DNA from: Paracoccaceae bacterium
Lineage (GTDB): Bacteria > Pseudomonadota > Alphaproteobacteria > Rhodobacterales > Rhodobacteraceae
Length of the DNA stretch: 7,115 nt
NCBI GenBank assembly: GCA_027069385.1
Contig: JALXER010000108.1
Location: 1 to 7,115, forward strand
Reading direction: 5' to 3'
Shown here: in pieces, positions 5,499 to 7,115 of the stretch
How positions within the stretch are numbered: position 1 is the stretch's first letter
Layout of the letters: every line of letters starts with the position of its first letter
Translations under genes and position numbers: made by a program
Notes under the pieces: generated by a model
Told to the model about the DNA's origin: nothing
Database searches by the model: none
Seen by the model: only the letters and a program-made list of their open reading frames with translations

Positions 5499-6307
5499 AT
5501 GAATTACGACTATAAAAACGCCAACCTTTATGCGGCTGCGTTCCATGCGTTTCGGCTTAACTTTCCCGGAGCCTTGCTTACGGCAGCTTTGATAACGTTT
5601 CTGGCGTATCTGGAAACAGTATTCGACAGTGCGTTCAACAAATATGTAGCGCCTGTTATGCTTGTTACCTTCTTTGCTTATGTGATCCACGACACGATTA
5701 TTTTTAATCGTGAAAAAGGTTTGAACCCACTTACACTTAATAAGGCAAAGGGTCAGCACCCCACGGGGTTTTTTCTCCGTACCGCTGCGTTTCTGCTAGT
5801 TCTAATAGCTATTGTGCTTCTTTGCGCCTTTATTCCGTTTTGGGCTGGATACCGGGGGGAATCCGCGAAGGGGTTAGGGATACTTAAGAATAGGGGTTAG
5901 GGATACTTAAGAATGTCCTTTTTGGCCTACCATTATGGGGTGTTACTTTTGCCTTGTTTGGCACCATGCTGCCCGCCACTGTTGACGGCACCAATGCATC
6001 AGTATTGATGGCATTGGCGCGGGCAAAAGGCAATTTCTGGTATACCTATTTACGTCTGGTCTACGGGCCAACTTTGTTCACCATAGTTTCGATTGCCATA
6101 CTTTTCGGGCTTGTCTATTTGAACATCCCGATTGACATGATTGATCAAACCGGCGGAATCGATATTCTGGGCACGCTGGTATTGTTCTTATACCAAGTAT
6201 TTGGCCTGTTTGGCACCGCCCTTGCTGCCACGGTTCTGTGCAAAACCTATCTGCGCAGTCAGGATCAGGCAACGCGCCCGGAGCAGGCCCCGGGCGCAGC
6301 CGGTTAG
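5499..6307 (+). pseudogene. Six-helix membrane protein of unknown function, split by a 23-bp tandem duplication
   Basis: I do not recognise the family. The first part (5499-5900) ends at TAG 5898-5900; the second part, in another frame, reads to TAG 6305-6307. Dropping one copy of the 23-bp direct repeat (5869-5914) joins both into one 261-residue frame across KGLGILKNVLFGLPLWG, with hydrophobic helices near residues 22-42, 49-69, 95-117, 131-153, 182-202 and 214-240. That continuity is why I call one broken gene, not two. The ATG at 5499 has AAGG six nt upstream; a TTG at 5475 is in frame but lacks one. As it stands the product would be truncated after three helices plus a short altered tail, and the downstream ATG at 5954 has no clear ribosome binding site. 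The 5' part is visibly more AT-rich, with less biased codons than its neighbours. Its stop overlaps the opposing aminotransferase stop. Confidence 0.85.
5869..5914 (+). repeat. Exact 23-bp tandem direct duplication inside the membrane protein gene
   Basis: Two identical, abutting 23-bp units (5869-5891 and 5892-5914), each running from AGGGGTTAGGG to CTTAAGAAT, with no shared bases beyond the ends. Because 23 is not a multiple of three, the extra copy shifts the frame and brings in TAG at 5898. Removing either copy restores the frame. Confidence 0.97.
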
Positions 6308-7115
6308 ATCACGCTGGCAATCGCGGTGGCCAGCCGGTCCAGCCCGTCGGCGGGCAGGCCGGCGACGTTGATGCGGCTGTCCGAGACCATATAGATCGCG
6401 TGATCCTCTCGCAGTTTCAGCACCTGTTCCTGTGTCAGGCCAAGGCGCGAGAACATGCCGCGATGATCGGCGACAAAATCGAACCGGTCCGAATTGGTGG
6501 CCTTGCGCAGCGACTCGGCCAGCCCCTTGCGCAGGGTCAGCATATTCAGGCGCATGTCCTCCAGCTCGGCCATCCAGTCGGCGCGCAATGCCGCGTCGTT
6601 CATGATGATCGACACCACCTTGGCCCCGTGATCGGGCGGAAAAGAGAAGTTCAGCCGGTTCAATCCGGCCAGCGCCCCTTTGGTCAGGCCGAACATGTCC
6701 TCCGATTTGGCCATGGCCAGCGCCACGCCCACACGGTCGCGATACACCCCGAAGTTTTTGGAGCAGGACGCGGCGATCAGCATTTCCGAAACCTGCCCCG
6801 CCATCAGGCGCAGGCCGGTTACGTCTTCGTCCAGCCCGTCGCCAAAGCCCTGATAGGCGATGTCGATCATCGGGATCAGGCCGTTGGCATTGACCAGATC
6901 CGCGGTTTCCTGCCATTCGTCAACCGTGATATTGGCACCGGTCGGGTTGTGGCAGCAGCCGTGCAGCAACAGAATGTCGCCCGATTTGACGGCGCTCAGG
7001 TCGGCCTTCATCGCGGCGAAATCCACCCCGCAGGTGGCCTCGTCGAAATAGCGGTACTTGCCGATATTCATGCCTAGATATTTCAGAATGGCCTCGTGGT
7101 TGGGCCAGCTGGGGT
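6304..7115 (-). CDS. Class I aromatic/aspartate aminotransferase (5' end outside the window)
   Basis: It is a PLP enzyme that moves amino groups between an aromatic or acidic amino acid and a 2-oxo acid in the cytoplasm. The 269 residues present are about the last two thirds of a ~394-residue protein; the frame is open to the right edge, beginning PSWPNHEAILKYLG, so the internal ATG at 7071 is not the start. PLP-site residues are visible in order: N of CCHNPTGAN, D and Y of IDIAYQGFGDG, the Schiff-base lysine of CSKNFGVYRDRVG (bases 6757-6759), and the substrate-carboxylate arginine of SDSRINVAGL near the C-terminus (bases 6373-6375). The wording is that of the AspC/TyrB subgroup (Ia); tyrosine/phenylalanine versus aspartate preference cannot be settled here. 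Its TAA (6306-6304) overlaps the TAG of the opposing membrane gene, so no separate terminator fits between them. Confidence 0.92.
   Translation of the reverse strand, partial: PSWPNHEAILKYLGMNIGKYRYFDEATCGVDFAAMKADLSAVKSGDILLLHGCCHNPTGANITVDEWQETADLVNANGLIPMIDIAYQGFGDGLDEDVTGLRLMAGQVSEMLIAASCSKNFGVYRDRVGVALAMAKSEDMFGLTKGALAGLNRLNFSFPPDHGAKVVSIIMNDAALRADWMAELEDMRLNMLTLRKGLAESLRKATNSDRFDFVADHRGMFSRLGLTQEQVLKLREDHAIYMVSDSRINVAGLPADGLDRLATAIASVI

Noticed and set aside
5871..5905. TTAGGG telomere-like motif
   Set aside because: Occurs only once per 23-bp unit, twice in total; a by-product of the duplication.
5954..6307. Separate 117-residue membrane protein
   Set aside because: No ribosome binding site, and removing one 23-bp repeat copy joins it in frame to the upstream half.
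6238..7077. Plus-strand open frame of 279 codons opposite the aminotransferase
   Set aside because: Antisense shadow; the minus strand holds all PLP-site motifs.
1..7115. CRISPR array, tRNA or rRNA genes, integrase or attachment site, toxin-antitoxin pair
   Set aside because: Scanned for spaced direct repeats, tRNA-like cloverleaf ends and related gene motifs; none seen.

Overview
The window looks like a chromosomal segment from an alphaproteobacterium, most likely a Rhodobacterales (Roseobacter/Rhodobacter-type) member. The basis is moderately high GC, strongly GC-biased third codon positions, the rplY-pth pair, and the protein wording of LldD, the ornithine cyclodeaminase-like protein and the aminotransferase. 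This is a judgement from recognised protein patterns, not from a database search. No tRNA, rRNA, CRISPR array or phage module is visible.

Layout, left to right. (1) 1-861, minus: peptidyl-tRNA hydrolase (pth). Near residue 166-171 it runs in frame, without a stop, into what reads as the C-terminal part of a zinc-type alcohol dehydrogenase, and it leaves the window still open. (2) 938-1588, minus: ribosomal protein bL25 (rplY, Ctc type), followed by a strong intrinsic terminator before pth. (3) 1759-2925, plus: FMN-dependent L-lactate dehydrogenase (lldD), divergent from rplY. (4) 2913-3422, minus: a ClbS/DfsB-family four-helix protein whose end overlaps lldD by 13 bp. (5) 3575-4090, plus: methionine-(R)-sulfoxide reductase B with a twin-arginine signal, so probably periplasmic. 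(6) 4091-4434: a hairpin, then a 267-bp MITE-like element (4172-4438) with perfect 34-bp terminal inverted repeats and no transposase. (7) 4435-5349, minus: ornithine cyclodeaminase/mu-crystallin family protein whose stop codon lies inside the outer end of that element. (8) 5499-6307, plus: a six-helix membrane protein gene broken by an exact 23-bp tandem duplication. (9) 6304-7115, minus: a class I aromatic/aspartate aminotransferase, 5' partial, whose stop overlaps that of the membrane gene.

Functionally this is mostly housekeeping and amino-acid/central metabolism: translation (Pth, bL25), lactate oxidation into the respiratory chain (LldD), protein repair (MsrB), amino-acid conversion (OCD family, aminotransferase) and an alkylation-protection-type protein (ClbS-like). 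Genes alternate strand often, so most are probably single transcription units; I see no multi-gene operon for a new system. The unusual content is structural: the Pth-ADH chimera, the MITE that supplies or targets a stop codon, and the tandem-duplication frameshift. I did not find a convincing previously undescribed multi-gene system.
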